From an uncultured Bacillota bacterium (lineage in GTDB: Bacteria; Bacillota_I; Bacilli_A; RFN20; CAG-631), in the NCBI GenBank assembly GCA_905197115.1, contig CAJJXN010000035.1, positions 1 to 12,732 of the forward strand: a stretch of 12,732 bases of DNA. Reading direction: 5' to 3'. The notes below the pieces were generated by a model, which ran no database searches, was not told the origin of the DNA, and worked only from the letters and a program-made list of their open reading frames with translations. Shown in pieces: positions 7,066 to 12,732 of the stretch; within the stretch, counting starts at the first letter, position 1; every line of letters begins with the position of its first letter. Position numbers and translations under genes: made by a program.

Positions 7066-7692
7066 TTAGTCTTTCAATTTTACGCCTAATGAAGAAATAA
7101 GATCAATGGCTTGAAATTTATCAATAATTATTCCTTTGATAGAGGAAATATCCATGTGAATATTTTCTAAATTACAATTAGAAAAATCAATGCCTTTTAA
7201 ATTCGTTTTATAAATACTACTTTTAGTGAAATTAACATTTACTAAATCTAAATCTTTAATTTCGGTTTCTAAAAAAGATAATTCTGAAAAATTTGAGTTT
7301 TTAATTTGTACATTTTTAATTTTAGCTTCGTTTAAATTAATATAAGTAGCTATACAATGATCAAATAATACATCTTTAAAACTTGAACGAATAAAAATAC
7401 TACCAAGCATTTTACAATTTTTAAATTGCACTCGCTGAATGAGTTTGTGAGAAAAATCTTGGTTTGATAAATCACAATTTTCAAAAACGACATCAATTAA
7501 ATCAACATTTTCAAATGTAATATTATTAAAATTTATATTCTTAAAAATGCAACTATCGATAGTCAAATTATTTATGAATAATTCTTGTAGAGATCCTTCA
7601 GTAAAAATACTATTGGAAAAATCATCTTCATGATATGCATTTAATAAAGTATTATTGATACATCTTATCACTTTTGGTTCTAAAATTTTCAT
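7066..7692 (-). CDS. Qnr-like pentapeptide-repeat protein
   Basis: The 208-aa product has a five-residue register with a hydrophobic centre at nearly every fifth residue from 25 to 190 (for example F50, F55, F60, L65, F70, L75, F80, and L165, F170, L175, M180), with Asn, Cys and Asp common before it. This predicts a right-handed quadrilateral beta-helix of about eight coils. The C-terminal cap, IKGIIIDKFQAIDLISSLGV (185-204), is laid out like the end of Qnr proteins, the DNA-mimicking gyrase-protection family of about 210-220 aa. Related chromosomal proteins are common in Bacillota and mostly uncharacterised, so gyrase binding is only a hypothesis. The start at ATG 7692 is set by GAGGTGG 5 nt upstream; a longer frame from 7743 would overlap the promoter. 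It has no terminator before the CIRCE-controlled promoter of the next operon. Confidence 0.85.
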   Translation of the reverse strand: MKILEPKVIRCINNTLLNAYHEDDFSNSIFTEGSLQELFINNLTIDSCIFKNINFNNITFENVDLIDVVFENCDLSNQDFSHKLIQRVQFKNCKMLGSIFIRSSFKDVLFDHCIATYINLNEAKIKNVQIKNSNFSELSFLETEIKDLDLVNVNFTKSSIYKTNLKGIDFSNCNLENIHMDISSIKGIIIDKFQAIDLISSLGVKLKD

Positions 7693-7713
7693 TTTTACCA
7701 CCTCATCTTTATA

Positions 7714-7743
7714 ATTATAAAATAAAGCTATTGAAGAAAACAA
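7714..7743 (-). promoter_or_regulatory. Probable promoter of the pentapeptide-repeat gene
   Basis: Minus strand TATAAT (7714-7719) lies 21 nt before the start codon, with a weak TTGTTT (7738-7743) 18 nt upstream of it. It is divergent from the lipoprotein promoter. Confidence 0.45.
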
Positions 7744-7764
7744 TTTATTTTAGTTTTAACTTAT

Positions 7765-7793
7765 TAGACAAATTATAAAATTTATATTATAAT
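7765..7793 (+). promoter_or_regulatory. Sigma-A promoter of the lipoprotein esterase gene
   Basis: TAGACA (7765-7770), 17-nt spacer, TATAAT (7788-7793), followed 40 nt later by the start codon with GAGGTGG as RBS. Five of six -35 and all -10 positions match consensus. Confidence 0.7.
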
Positions 7794-7833
7794 AAATACG
7801 AAATTATCAATTTAATATTTATGAGGTGGCAAA

Positions 7834-9228
7834 ATGAAAAAAAGTTTATTAATGGTAACTTGTATTAGTTTATTGTCCGTGCTAGTTGGTTGTGAAAAAA
7901 AAGAAAACTCAAACAGTAGCCAAAGCATTTCTAATTCACAAAGTAGTTCTTTATCGCCTACAATAAAAAGTGAAATTAAAACCGATAAAGATTGCTATGA
8001 ATTAATGCTCAATCAAGATGAAATATCAAACACAAAAATTACTTATGAAGTATTTGAAGATCATGTTTTAATTGAACATCCTGAAGTGATTTTTCAAATT
8101 AAAGATCCTACGATTATCTCAATTGATGAAAGTGGAATAATTACCGCTAAAAAGGCAGGAAAAACCATTGTTGATGTGACTTATAAAAATGCTGTGAAAA
8201 CCATTTTAATTAAGGTTTATGAACCAATTAGCGCAGAACAAGTAAATCGTTTTGAAGAACCCTATGTTCATACATATGGTCGAGTTTATAAAAGCGGAAA
8301 TAGCTTAAAACTAGATCATGTGGCATCAGGGCTTGAATTCTCTTTTTATGGAAGTAGTTTGACCGCAAGTAGTACTTTGACAGGAAATGCTTATATTCGA
8401 ATTTTTGTAGATGAAGATAAAGAAGGTGTCTTTAAACAAATGCCAGGTAGTGTTGCTGTAAATATGCCTTTGTTAACAGACTTGAGTGAAGATTTTCATA
8501 CTGTACGAATTTTAAAGTCATCTGAAATTGGCGATGGACAAATTTTACTTAGAAATTTTCAAGCTAAACAATTTTTTATTCCAGATGAAAAACCGGAATT
8601 AAAATTAGAATTTATTGGAGATTCTATTACAACAGGTTATGGTGCTTTAGGAACAAAATTAGATTCAAGAAAAGTTGAAAATTCAGATGCTTGTAAGAGT
8701 TATGCATATTATACAGTTCAAAATATGAATGCAGATTTTTCAATGATTGCCTTAGAGGGTATTTGTGTAAATGTCAACATGTGGCAACCTACTTATAAAA
8801 TGATGGAGGTCTATAAACAAGTTTCTCCTTTAAATAATCTTGAATATGATTTTGAAGATGAAGTAGATGCTGTTATTTTAAACTTAGGAACAAATGATGC
8901 TTATTATATTAATCATAGAGTTCCCGCTTATGCATCAAAATTTGCCGATGATTACGCTGATTTTTTAAGTTATATTCGTTTAAAAAGACCGAATGCTTAT
9001 ATTGTATGTATGTATGGTAATATGGGTAAAGATAATGTAATTGATAATGGAATTAAAGCCACTTTAGAAAAATTAAATGATTCTAAAATATCATATTATT
9101 CTAACTTAGAAGCAAATAAAGAAGGTGCAAGTAATCATCCTTCAAAAGAAAATCATCAAAAAGTTGGCCTTGAACTTTCAACTTATTTAGATGAACTTCT
9201 TTGTGATTTGAATCATAAAGTAATTTAA
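7834..9228 (+). CDS. Secreted lipoprotein with Big_2-like domain and CE2-like SGNH carbohydrate esterase
   Basis: Residues 1-20 are a lipoprotein signal peptide (KK, hydrophobic core, lipobox LVGC) with lipidation at Cys20. A Ser/Asn-rich tether follows (21-45), then a bacterial Ig-like Big_2 domain (about 46-130, with ISIDESGIITAKKAGKTIVD), a beta-sandwich (about 135-250) and an SGNH hydrolase domain (about 255-464). Catalytic blocks are GDSITTGYG (262-270, nucleophile Ser264), GTND (352-355) and NHPS (His435). The jelly-roll plus SGNH order is that of carbohydrate esterase family 2, which removes O-acetyl groups from polysaccharides. The position three before the His is Ala rather than Asp, consistent with the Ser-His dyad reported for some CE2 enzymes. 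The protein should be anchored outside the membrane; its substrate (plant, host or own wall glycan) is unknown. It is monocistronic, with its own promoter and terminator. Confidence 0.85.
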   Translation: MKKSLLMVTCISLLSVLVGCEKKENSNSSQSISNSQSSSLSPTIKSEIKTDKDCYELMLNQDEISNTKITYEVFEDHVLIEHPEVIFQIKDPTIISIDESGIITAKKAGKTIVDVTYKNAVKTILIKVYEPISAEQVNRFEEPYVHTYGRVYKSGNSLKLDHVASGLEFSFYGSSLTASSTLTGNAYIRIFVDEDKEGVFKQMPGSVAVNMPLLTDLSEDFHTVRILKSSEIGDGQILLRNFQAKQFFIPDEKPELKLEFIGDSITTGYGALGTKLDSRKVENSDACKSYAYYTVQNMNADFSMIALEGICVNVNMWQPTYKMMEVYKQVSPLNNLEYDFEDEVDAVILNLGTNDAYYINHRVPAYASKFADDYADFLSYIRLKRPNAYIVCMYGNMGKDNVIDNGIKATLEKLNDSKISYYSNLEANKEGASNHPSKENHQKVGLELSTYLDELLCDLNHKVI

Positions 9229-9241
9229 TTTTAATATAGAT

Positions 9242-9275
9242 AAAAAAGATTGGAGAAAAATCCAATCTTTTAATT
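9242..9275. terminator. Bidirectional terminator between convergent genes
   Basis: A perfect 10-bp stem (AAAGATTGGA / TCCAATCTTT, 9245-9254 and 9261-9270) with a 6-nt loop carries T-rich tails on both strands. It ends the esterase gene on the plus strand. On the minus strand it overlaps the stop codon of the GNAT-YoaP gene and ends that operon. Confidence 0.88.
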
Positions 9276-10016
9276 ATCAATTAATTTTTTTAATGCATTA
9301 GCATTAAGAATCGTATTTGATATAAATTTGCCTTTATAAAAATTAGCCCAATTATTGAAAATACATGGAGCTTCTTTTGCTTTTTTTAATGAATCTATTT
9401 TAATAAAAGTTAATGCTATACCTTCCTTTTTTGCATATTGTGAAAGTTCTTTAATTTCATATTGAACGTAGGGACATTCGAAACTATAAAAAATGGTGAA
9501 TTCTTGATTTGAAATTTTCATTAGACGTGCAGTATCATTAAATTGTGGAGTAGGATTATTATTAAAGGATAAAGCTAATAATTGATAATCATTAATTTCA
9601 TCAACGACCTTAAAGCCATAATGTTCATAAAATTTCTTTTCACCTAAAAAAGGCTTTTTCTTTTTTGAAACCAAAGTACAAAGTCCACTTTTATTTTTTT
9701 CTTTTGCATCATTTATGGCGTATTCTAGTAATTCTTTTGCAATTCCTTTTCCTTTAAAACTACCAGCCACCCAAAGGCAATAAATGTATTCATAATTTTT
9801 CCCATAAATGGGAACCCAAGCTGTTTCAATGGGTTCATATTCGATAAAAGTTTTTCCTCTAGCGTCTAATTTTCTAAAAACATGACCCTCTTTTAATTTG
9901 CTTTTTATCCACTCTTTTTTATTATTTACGCCTTCTTGATGTTTTGGGTCCCCTATTGCGCAACATAAATGCTCTTTTTCAATATTTTCTAAAGTGATAT
10001 TTACATATTTATTCAT
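9270..10016 (-). CDS. GNAT acetyltransferase with C-terminal YoaP-like domain
   Basis: The 248-aa protein has an N-terminal GNAT fold (about 1-155). Its acetyl-CoA loop is GSFKGKGIAKELL (85-97), after the strand YIYCLWV, and a motif-B-like FYEHYGFKVV (129-138) follows. Residues about 172-248 match the YoaP-like domain found after GNAT domains in B. subtilis YoaP; it begins like a thioredoxin fold (FTIFYSFECPYVQYEIKEL) with a single Cys181 before Pro-Tyr. The acceptor substrate is unknown for the whole family. The start at ATG 10016 is chosen because GGAG lies 9 nt upstream; a TTG at 10031 would place the RBS inside the gene. It overlaps the stop of the membrane-protein gene by 8 bases, so the two are translationally coupled. 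Confidence 0.85.
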   Translation of the reverse strand: MNKYVNITLENIEKEHLCCAIGDPKHQEGVNNKKEWIKSKLKEGHVFRKLDARGKTFIEYEPIETAWVPIYGKNYEYIYCLWVAGSFKGKGIAKELLEYAINDAKEKNKSGLCTLVSKKKKPFLGEKKFYEHYGFKVVDEINDYQLLALSFNNNPTPQFNDTARLMKISNQEFTIFYSFECPYVQYEIKELSQYAKKEGIALTFIKIDSLKKAKEAPCIFNNWANFYKGKFISNTILNANALKKLIDN

Positions 10017-10515
10017 CGTTTTTTTCTCCAATTATTTTTTTCTTTATTTCTTTTTTGTGATTTAAGTGTATTCCAATATGACCTATTCCGAATAGGAAGG
10101 TAGCAAAAATTAAAAAAATATTTTTTCCATATATCCCTAATATTAAAAATGCGATTACTGGAAGAGTTGCACCTGCAACGGGAATTTTAAGAAAACTGCA
10201 GTACATATCTTTCATCGTTTTATTACTTTTAAAATAATATATCCAATATATTTCATATAAGCACATAATGATAAAAGCAATCAGTAAAAGAATCGACCAA
10301 TGGGATATTTTAGTTATATTAAAATCTTTAAAAATAAGAGAAAATAGGGTAACAAATATTTGTCCAATTTTTTCTAATAGAACTAAACCTTTCTTTTCAT
10401 TTTTAACATATTTTTCATAATGAGTCGGTTTGTTTTTAATCCATATAATGTTAGGTATGATTAACATAATTAAAAATATACAACCGATGTAAGAGAAACC
10501 AAAATGAACATTCAT
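10009..10515 (-). CDS. Small polytopic membrane protein of unknown function
   Basis: The 168-aa product has four to five predicted membrane segments (about 6-27, 48-63, 73-95, 110-130, 132-150), a Lys-rich cytoplasmic loop (28-45) and a strongly basic C-terminal tail (153-163). It has no signal peptide beyond the first segment and no motif that I can assign. Small proteins that begin in this way (FGFSYIG...PNIIWIKNKP) occur in clostridia and other Bacillota, as I recall, without known function. Its ATG overlaps the stop of the upstream acetyltransferase (ATGA) and its own stop overlaps the next start, so it is the middle gene of a tightly coupled three-gene operon. Confidence 0.75.
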   Translation of the reverse strand: MNVHFGFSYIGCIFLIMLIIPNIIWIKNKPTHYEKYVKNEKKGLVLLEKIGQIFVTLFSLIFKDFNITKISHWSILLLIAFIIMCLYEIYWIYYFKSNKTMKDMYCSFLKIPVAGATLPVIAFLILGIYGKNIFLIFATFLFGIGHIGIHLNHKKEIKKKIIGEKNDE

Positions 10516-11072
10516 AATTCTATCTTTCGATCAATCGAATAGCAAATTTTATCGCAACGTTTTTTAGTGTTTTTATCGATAAAATAATTTTTAAGTGTGC
10601 CATCATAATGCATTCCTGCTTTTTGCATGATTCTGCCTGATGCTGGATTAACTGATTCATGACAAGCTATAATTTTATCTACTTCAACTTCATTAAACAT
10701 ATAGTTGATAAAAGCTTTTAGTGCTTCTGTTCCATATCCTTTATTCCAATATTTACTTCCATAACAATTACCCATTTCTACTAAGTTATGTAGTTTTGAT
10801 ACATTAACTGCTTCAATTTCGCCGATGGGTTCTTTTGTTTCTTTTAAGACTACAATCCAATCAAAACAAAAATCATGTTCTATATATCGATTTACTTTAT
10901 ATTCAACATATTTTTTTGTTTCTTCTAAAGAATTATGTGTATCCCAACTAACATATTTAGAAACAAGAGGATCACTGCTCCAGTTTTTATAAATAAATTC
11001 GGCATCTTCATCATTCATTTTTCTTAGAATTAGTCTTTCCGTTTCAATTGTTTTTGTTCCAATTCCATTCAT
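10512..11072 (-). CDS. GNAT acetyltransferase, RimJ/RimL type
   Basis: The 186-aa product opens with the RimJ/RimL signature IETERLILRKM (9-19) and continues with EPIGEIEAVNV, the acetyl-CoA loop YWNKGYGTEALKAF (108-121) and the motif-B stretch VNPASGRIMQKAGMHYDGTL (141-160). Members N-acetylate ribosomal proteins, other proteins or small molecules including some antibiotics; the substrate cannot be told here. Length and motif order are complete. The start is supported by GGAGGGGG about 8 nt before the ATG. It is first in an operon with the membrane protein and the GNAT-YoaP gene, all joined by short overlaps. Confidence 0.9.
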   Translation of the reverse strand: MNGIGTKTIETERLILRKMNDEDAEFIYKNWSSDPLVSKYVSWDTHNSLEETKKYVEYKVNRYIEHDFCFDWIVVLKETKEPIGEIEAVNVSKLHNLVEMGNCYGSKYWNKGYGTEALKAFINYMFNEVEVDKIIACHESVNPASGRIMQKAGMHYDGTLKNYFIDKNTKKRCDKICYSIDRKIEL

Positions 11073-11098
11073 TTATAATCCCCCTCCATTTAAAAAAT

Positions 11099-11128
11099 AT
11101 TATATCATTATATCTTAAAAATTGAAAA
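11099..11128 (-). promoter_or_regulatory. Probable promoter of the acetyltransferase operon
   Basis: Two TATAAT boxes lie in tandem on the minus strand (11099-11104 and 11107-11112). The nearer one has TTTTCA (11123-11128) 18 nt upstream, four of six matches to the -35 consensus. The start codon is 26 nt downstream. Confidence 0.45.
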
Positions 11129-11234
11129 AGAATTATAAAATACTATAAGAATAATTAAAAAATATATAAGAAGAAACAATAACTCAAATTTTGAGATAAA
11201 ATCGAATTATAAGTGAAACATTATATTATAAATA

Positions 11235-11262
11235 ATAAAAAAAAGTCCTATTTTTAGGACTT
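11235..11262 (-). terminator. Rho-independent terminator of the 224-aa protein gene
   Basis: An 8-bp stem AAGTCCTA / TAGGACTT (11243-11250 and 11255-11262) with a TTTT loop is followed on the minus strand by a run of T (A residues at 11237-11244 on the plus strand, partly shared with the stem). It lies 117 nt beyond the stop codon, an unusually long 3' untranslated stretch. Confidence 0.8.
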
Positions 11263-11412
11263 AAGTTGAAAATGTGGGAAAACACTAATAGTGATACAAA
11301 TGAGGATAAATGCCGTGAGTTAAAATAAACATTGGAACAAAATTCTAATTTTCTTAAATTTGCAAAAATAGTTAGTAACTATAAATCTAAATTATATAAA
11401 TCAGAATAATAA
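11263..11412 (+). pseudogene. Possible decayed coding remnant
   Basis: Plus-strand codons from 11263 read LKLKMWENTNSDTNEDK, CRELK, then a TAA, and continue in the same frame as TLEQNSNFLKFAKIVSNYK to a second TAA after KLYKSE. The composition on both sides of the internal stop looks protein-like (charged, helix-forming), but the segment has no RBS and no family I can name, and AT-rich DNA can produce this by chance. The last part overlaps the 3' end of the opposite-strand gene. Confidence 0.2.
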
Positions 11413-12053
11413 AACTTTTCTGAACAACGAATAATTTTGTATTCTTCTTTAAGCTTTTCTACCAATTTAACAAATTTGTTTTTAGTTGTATATCTTAAAT
11501 AATCATTTCGATGTTTATAATTGTTTGATAGGTGTTCAGAAAATAAAATCATATATTCTTTTAAATTATCATTTATTAAAAGAACATATTGATTACCATT
11601 GGCCTCATCAAACTCTCCAATTGTAGTATACACGCCTTTCCAAGAGTCTCTTGTTTGCCAAACATAATCCCAATTTTTAAAAAATTCTATGATATCAAAA
11701 ATTTCATCTCCACTTTCTTCAAAATAAGTGTCAGCATCAAAAAAAGATAGACCATCTAAAGACCAGCTTAAATTATCAAATAAAAATTTTTCCAGCGGAT
11801 TTAAGTCCTCTTTAAGATTACTAGAAAATCCACCGCATAAAATCCAGTTATATATACAACACCATCCAGCTAATGTTTGGTCATCCCATTCTTTAGATAT
11901 ATATTTGTTAATGGCTCCAATTATAATATTGACATCATAGTATTTTCTAAAAGGATATTCACTATCGTAATTGATTATAGTTTGATTTCTACATACATCT
12001 TCTTTATAACAAGTCAAATTACAAACTTTTTCAATTAAATCTTTATCATACAT
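11379..12053 (-). CDS. Uncharacterised acidic, aromatic-rich protein
   Basis: I do not recognise this 224-aa protein. It has no signal peptide or membrane segment and is rich in Trp, Tyr, Phe, Asp and Glu. Features are a Cys-containing N-terminus (Cys11, Cys15, Cys21), a helix with EWDDQTLAGWCCIYNWILCGG (55-75), and an acidic aromatic stretch around 93-130 (LSWSLDGLSFFDADTYFEE). This composition, the single-gene unit and the absence of enzymatic motifs recall immunity proteins of polymorphic toxin systems, but no toxin gene is visible, so that is speculation. The start is ATG 12053, set by seven G residues 5 nt upstream; a TTG at 12074 would put the RBS inside the gene. It has its own extended -10 promoter and a terminator. 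Confidence 0.7.
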   Translation of the reverse strand: MYDKDLIEKVCNLTCYKEDVCRNQTIINYDSEYPFRKYYDVNIIIGAINKYISKEWDDQTLAGWCCIYNWILCGGFSSNLKEDLNPLEKFLFDNLSWSLDGLSFFDADTYFEESGDEIFDIIEFFKNWDYVWQTRDSWKGVYTTIGEFDEANGNQYVLLINDNLKEYMILFSEHLSNNYKHRNDYLRYTTKNKFVKLVEKLKEEYKIIRCSEKFYYSDLYNLDL

Positions 12054-12058
12054 ATTAT

Positions 12059-12065
12059 CCCCCCC
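12059..12065 (-). promoter_or_regulatory. RBS that sets the start of the 224-aa protein
   Basis: A run of seven G on the minus strand (GGGGGGG) lies 5 nt before ATG 12053. The homopolymer is long and close to the start, and could be prone to slippage in replication. Confidence 0.6.
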
Positions 12066-12097
12066 TATACTCAAATTAAATATGCTTTTTCAAATAT

Positions 12098-12106
12098 ATT
12101 ATAGCA
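12098..12106 (-). promoter_or_regulatory. Extended -10 promoter of the 224-aa protein gene
   Basis: Minus strand TGCTATAAT (12098-12106) is a perfect extended -10 element, 44 nt before the start codon. No good -35 is seen 16-18 nt upstream, which extended -10 promoters can tolerate. Confidence 0.6.
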
Positions 12107-12463
12107 TATTATTGATTACTATTAAATTGCAAATTCTCAAAGTATATGGTCAATTTTAGAACCAAATGCACCAAAAAAAAACAATAAAATAAAAAAGAAT
12201 ATAAAATTTTGCAATTAATAATAGAATTACTTTTTACTAAACTCTTTTCGCATGTCTTTCTTCGCTTTTTATTTTATATTTTTATCTTTGTTTTTACAAG
12301 TTTTGTTGCATTTTCTTCTTAAATCAATCGATTTTGCATTTATAATTTATAACTTTCTATTTTGGTTGAATGAAAAAGTGTCTTAAAAAACTTCTTTTGT
12401 GTAGCAATCGTGTAAAATTCGCCTTTTCATGTAAACTCGTATTGAATAATGGCTTTGAGGATA
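12107..12463. other. Long AT-rich intergenic region without a recognisable gene
   Basis: This stretch lies between the promoter of the 224-aa gene and the tRNA-Gly terminators. It contains A/T homopolymers, an ATCGAT-containing segment flanked by two TTGCATTT copies (about 12306-12340), and no convincing gene. Plus-strand 12252-12383 can be read as a 43-aa hydrophobic peptide, but there is no RBS. Confidence 0.5.
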
Positions 12464-12515
12464 TAAAAAAAGACAATTTCGCCGACAGTAGGTATTGAAC
12501 CCTAGCAAAATTGCC
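12464..12515 (-). terminator. Second terminator-like hairpin after tRNA-Gly, with a T-arm-like loop
   Basis: On the minus strand GGCAATTTTGCT (12504-12515) pairs with GGCGAAATTGTC (12472-12483) over 12 bp including three G-U pairs, and seven T follow. The 20-nt interior includes GGTTCAATACC, which resembles a tRNA T-loop and can form a small inner stem. Confidence 0.6.
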
Positions 12516-12523
12516 TAAATATA

Positions 12524-12566
12524 AGAAAAAAGTGCTGATTTTCAGTATTTCTACTATATCAACACT
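12524..12566 (-). terminator. First terminator after tRNA-Gly
   Basis: A 9-bp stem AGTGTTGAT / ATCAGCACT (minus strand, 12558-12566 and 12531-12539, one G-U pair) encloses an inner 4-bp hairpin AGTA-GAAA-TACT. A run of six T follows. It begins 12 nt after the tRNA 3' end. Confidence 0.75.
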
Positions 12567-12578
12567 GTTGTTTCTTAA

Positions 12579-12652
12579 TGGAGCAGATGACGGGAATCGA
12601 ACCCGCATAATTAGCTTGGAAGGCTAATGTTCTACCACTGAACTACATCTGC
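12579..12652 (-). tRNA. trnG-UCC: tRNA-Gly (anticodon UCC) with encoded CCA
   Basis: The minus strand folds into a full cloverleaf: acceptor GCAGATG / CATCTGC (7 bp), D-arm GTTC...GAAC with AGTGGTA loop, anticodon stem TTAGC / GCTAA with loop CTTCCAA (anticodon TCC), T-arm CGGG / CCCG with TTCGATT, discriminator T, and CCA in the DNA. The length of 74 nt with CCA is normal for tRNA-Gly. It decodes GGA and GGG, and other Gly codons by wobble if it is the sole isoacceptor. It appears to be transcribed alone from the promoter at 12670-12698. Confidence 0.97.
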
Positions 12653-12669
12653 ATTATTCGTGCTTATTT

Positions 12670-12698
12670 AATATATCATATTCTATTTTTGTTTTCAA
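12670..12698 (-). promoter_or_regulatory. Sigma-A promoter of tRNA-Gly
   Basis: Minus strand TTGAAA (12693-12698), exact 17-nt spacer, TATATT (12670-12675). The tRNA begins 17 nt past the -10 box, leaving a 5' leader of about 10 nt for RNase P to remove. Confidence 0.75.
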
Positions 12699-12732
12699 TA
12701 TGTATTTTATTTTTTTTATAAAAATTTTATAA

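Larger units (their letters stand above)
11073..11378. other. 306-bp intergenic region
   Basis: It holds the promoter and RBS of the acetyltransferase operon (right of 11072), a small 6-bp inverted repeat CTCAAA-T-TTTGAG (11183-11195) with no T-tract, the terminator at 11235-11262, and a possible decayed reading frame on the plus strand from 11263. Nothing else is recognisable. Confidence 0.6.

Noticed and set aside
11728..11940. 70-codon plus-strand open frame inside the 224-aa gene
   Set aside because: No RBS. The opposite strand has RBS, promoter and terminator, so that is the real coding strand.
12121..12180. Minus-strand GAFGSKIDHIL-stop, which resembles the end of a transposase
   Set aside because: Only 11 residues before the frame breaks up, no inverted repeats or target duplication nearby; chance is as likely.
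12252..12383. 43-aa hydrophobic plus-strand peptide, possible small membrane protein
   Set aside because: No Shine-Dalgarno sequence or promoter. T-rich DNA translates to Phe/Leu-rich peptides by chance.
12357..12608. 83-codon minus-strand open frame
   Set aside because: It runs into the 3' half of tRNA-Gly and through both terminator hairpins, has no RBS and a composition unlike protein.

Overview
The window is very AT-rich DNA from a low-GC Gram-positive bacterium (Bacillota). TGA is used as a stop (for example the SpoVID-like and YsoA-like genes), so this is not a Mycoplasma-type code-4 genome. The gene order YsoA-like, trigger factor, Lon, EngB, SpoVID-like, YsxE-like on the minus strand is a shortened version of the Bacillus subtilis order ysoA-tig-clpX-lonB-lonA-ysxC-hem genes-spoVID-ysxE. 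The last two genes are spore-coat genes, so the organism is a spore former or descends from one. An uncultured gut member of the Erysipelotrichia or related deep Bacilli fits the AT bias and the Ser-rich lipoprotein style, but that placement is inference.

Layout. 1-1629 (minus): a SpoVID-like coat morphogenesis protein and a CotS/YsxE-family coat protein that runs off the left edge, overlapping by 4 bases. A strong terminator at 1678-1710 separates them from the proteostasis operon. 1727-6962 (minus): engB, lon, tig and a YsoA-like helical protein, read from right to left. Upstream at 6989-7062 lies a consensus sigma-A promoter (TTGACA-17-TATAAT) bracketed by two CIRCE operators, so the operon is very probably under HrcA heat-shock control. 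tig also has a weaker promoter of its own.

7066-7692 (minus): a Qnr-like pentapeptide-repeat protein with an almost unbroken five-residue register. 7834-9228 (plus): a secreted lipoprotein with a Big_2-like domain and a CE2-like SGNH esterase module, the only confident plus-strand gene. A bidirectional terminator at about 9242-9275 separates it from a coupled minus-strand operon of a RimJ/RimL-type acetyltransferase, a small membrane protein and a GNAT-YoaP protein. 11379-12053 (minus): an unrecognised acidic, aromatic-rich protein with its own promoter and terminator. 12579-12652 (minus): tRNA-Gly(UCC) with encoded CCA, its own promoter and two tandem terminator-like hairpins.

The most unusual point is the double-CIRCE arrangement, which places trigger factor, Lon and the ribosome-assembly GTPase EngB in one HrcA-controlled unit. 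The reduced spore-coat pair (SpoVID without a complete LysM domain, coupled to a degenerate kinase-fold protein) and the Qnr-like gene next to the heat-shock promoter also deserve attention. I see no mobile element, CRISPR array or origin.
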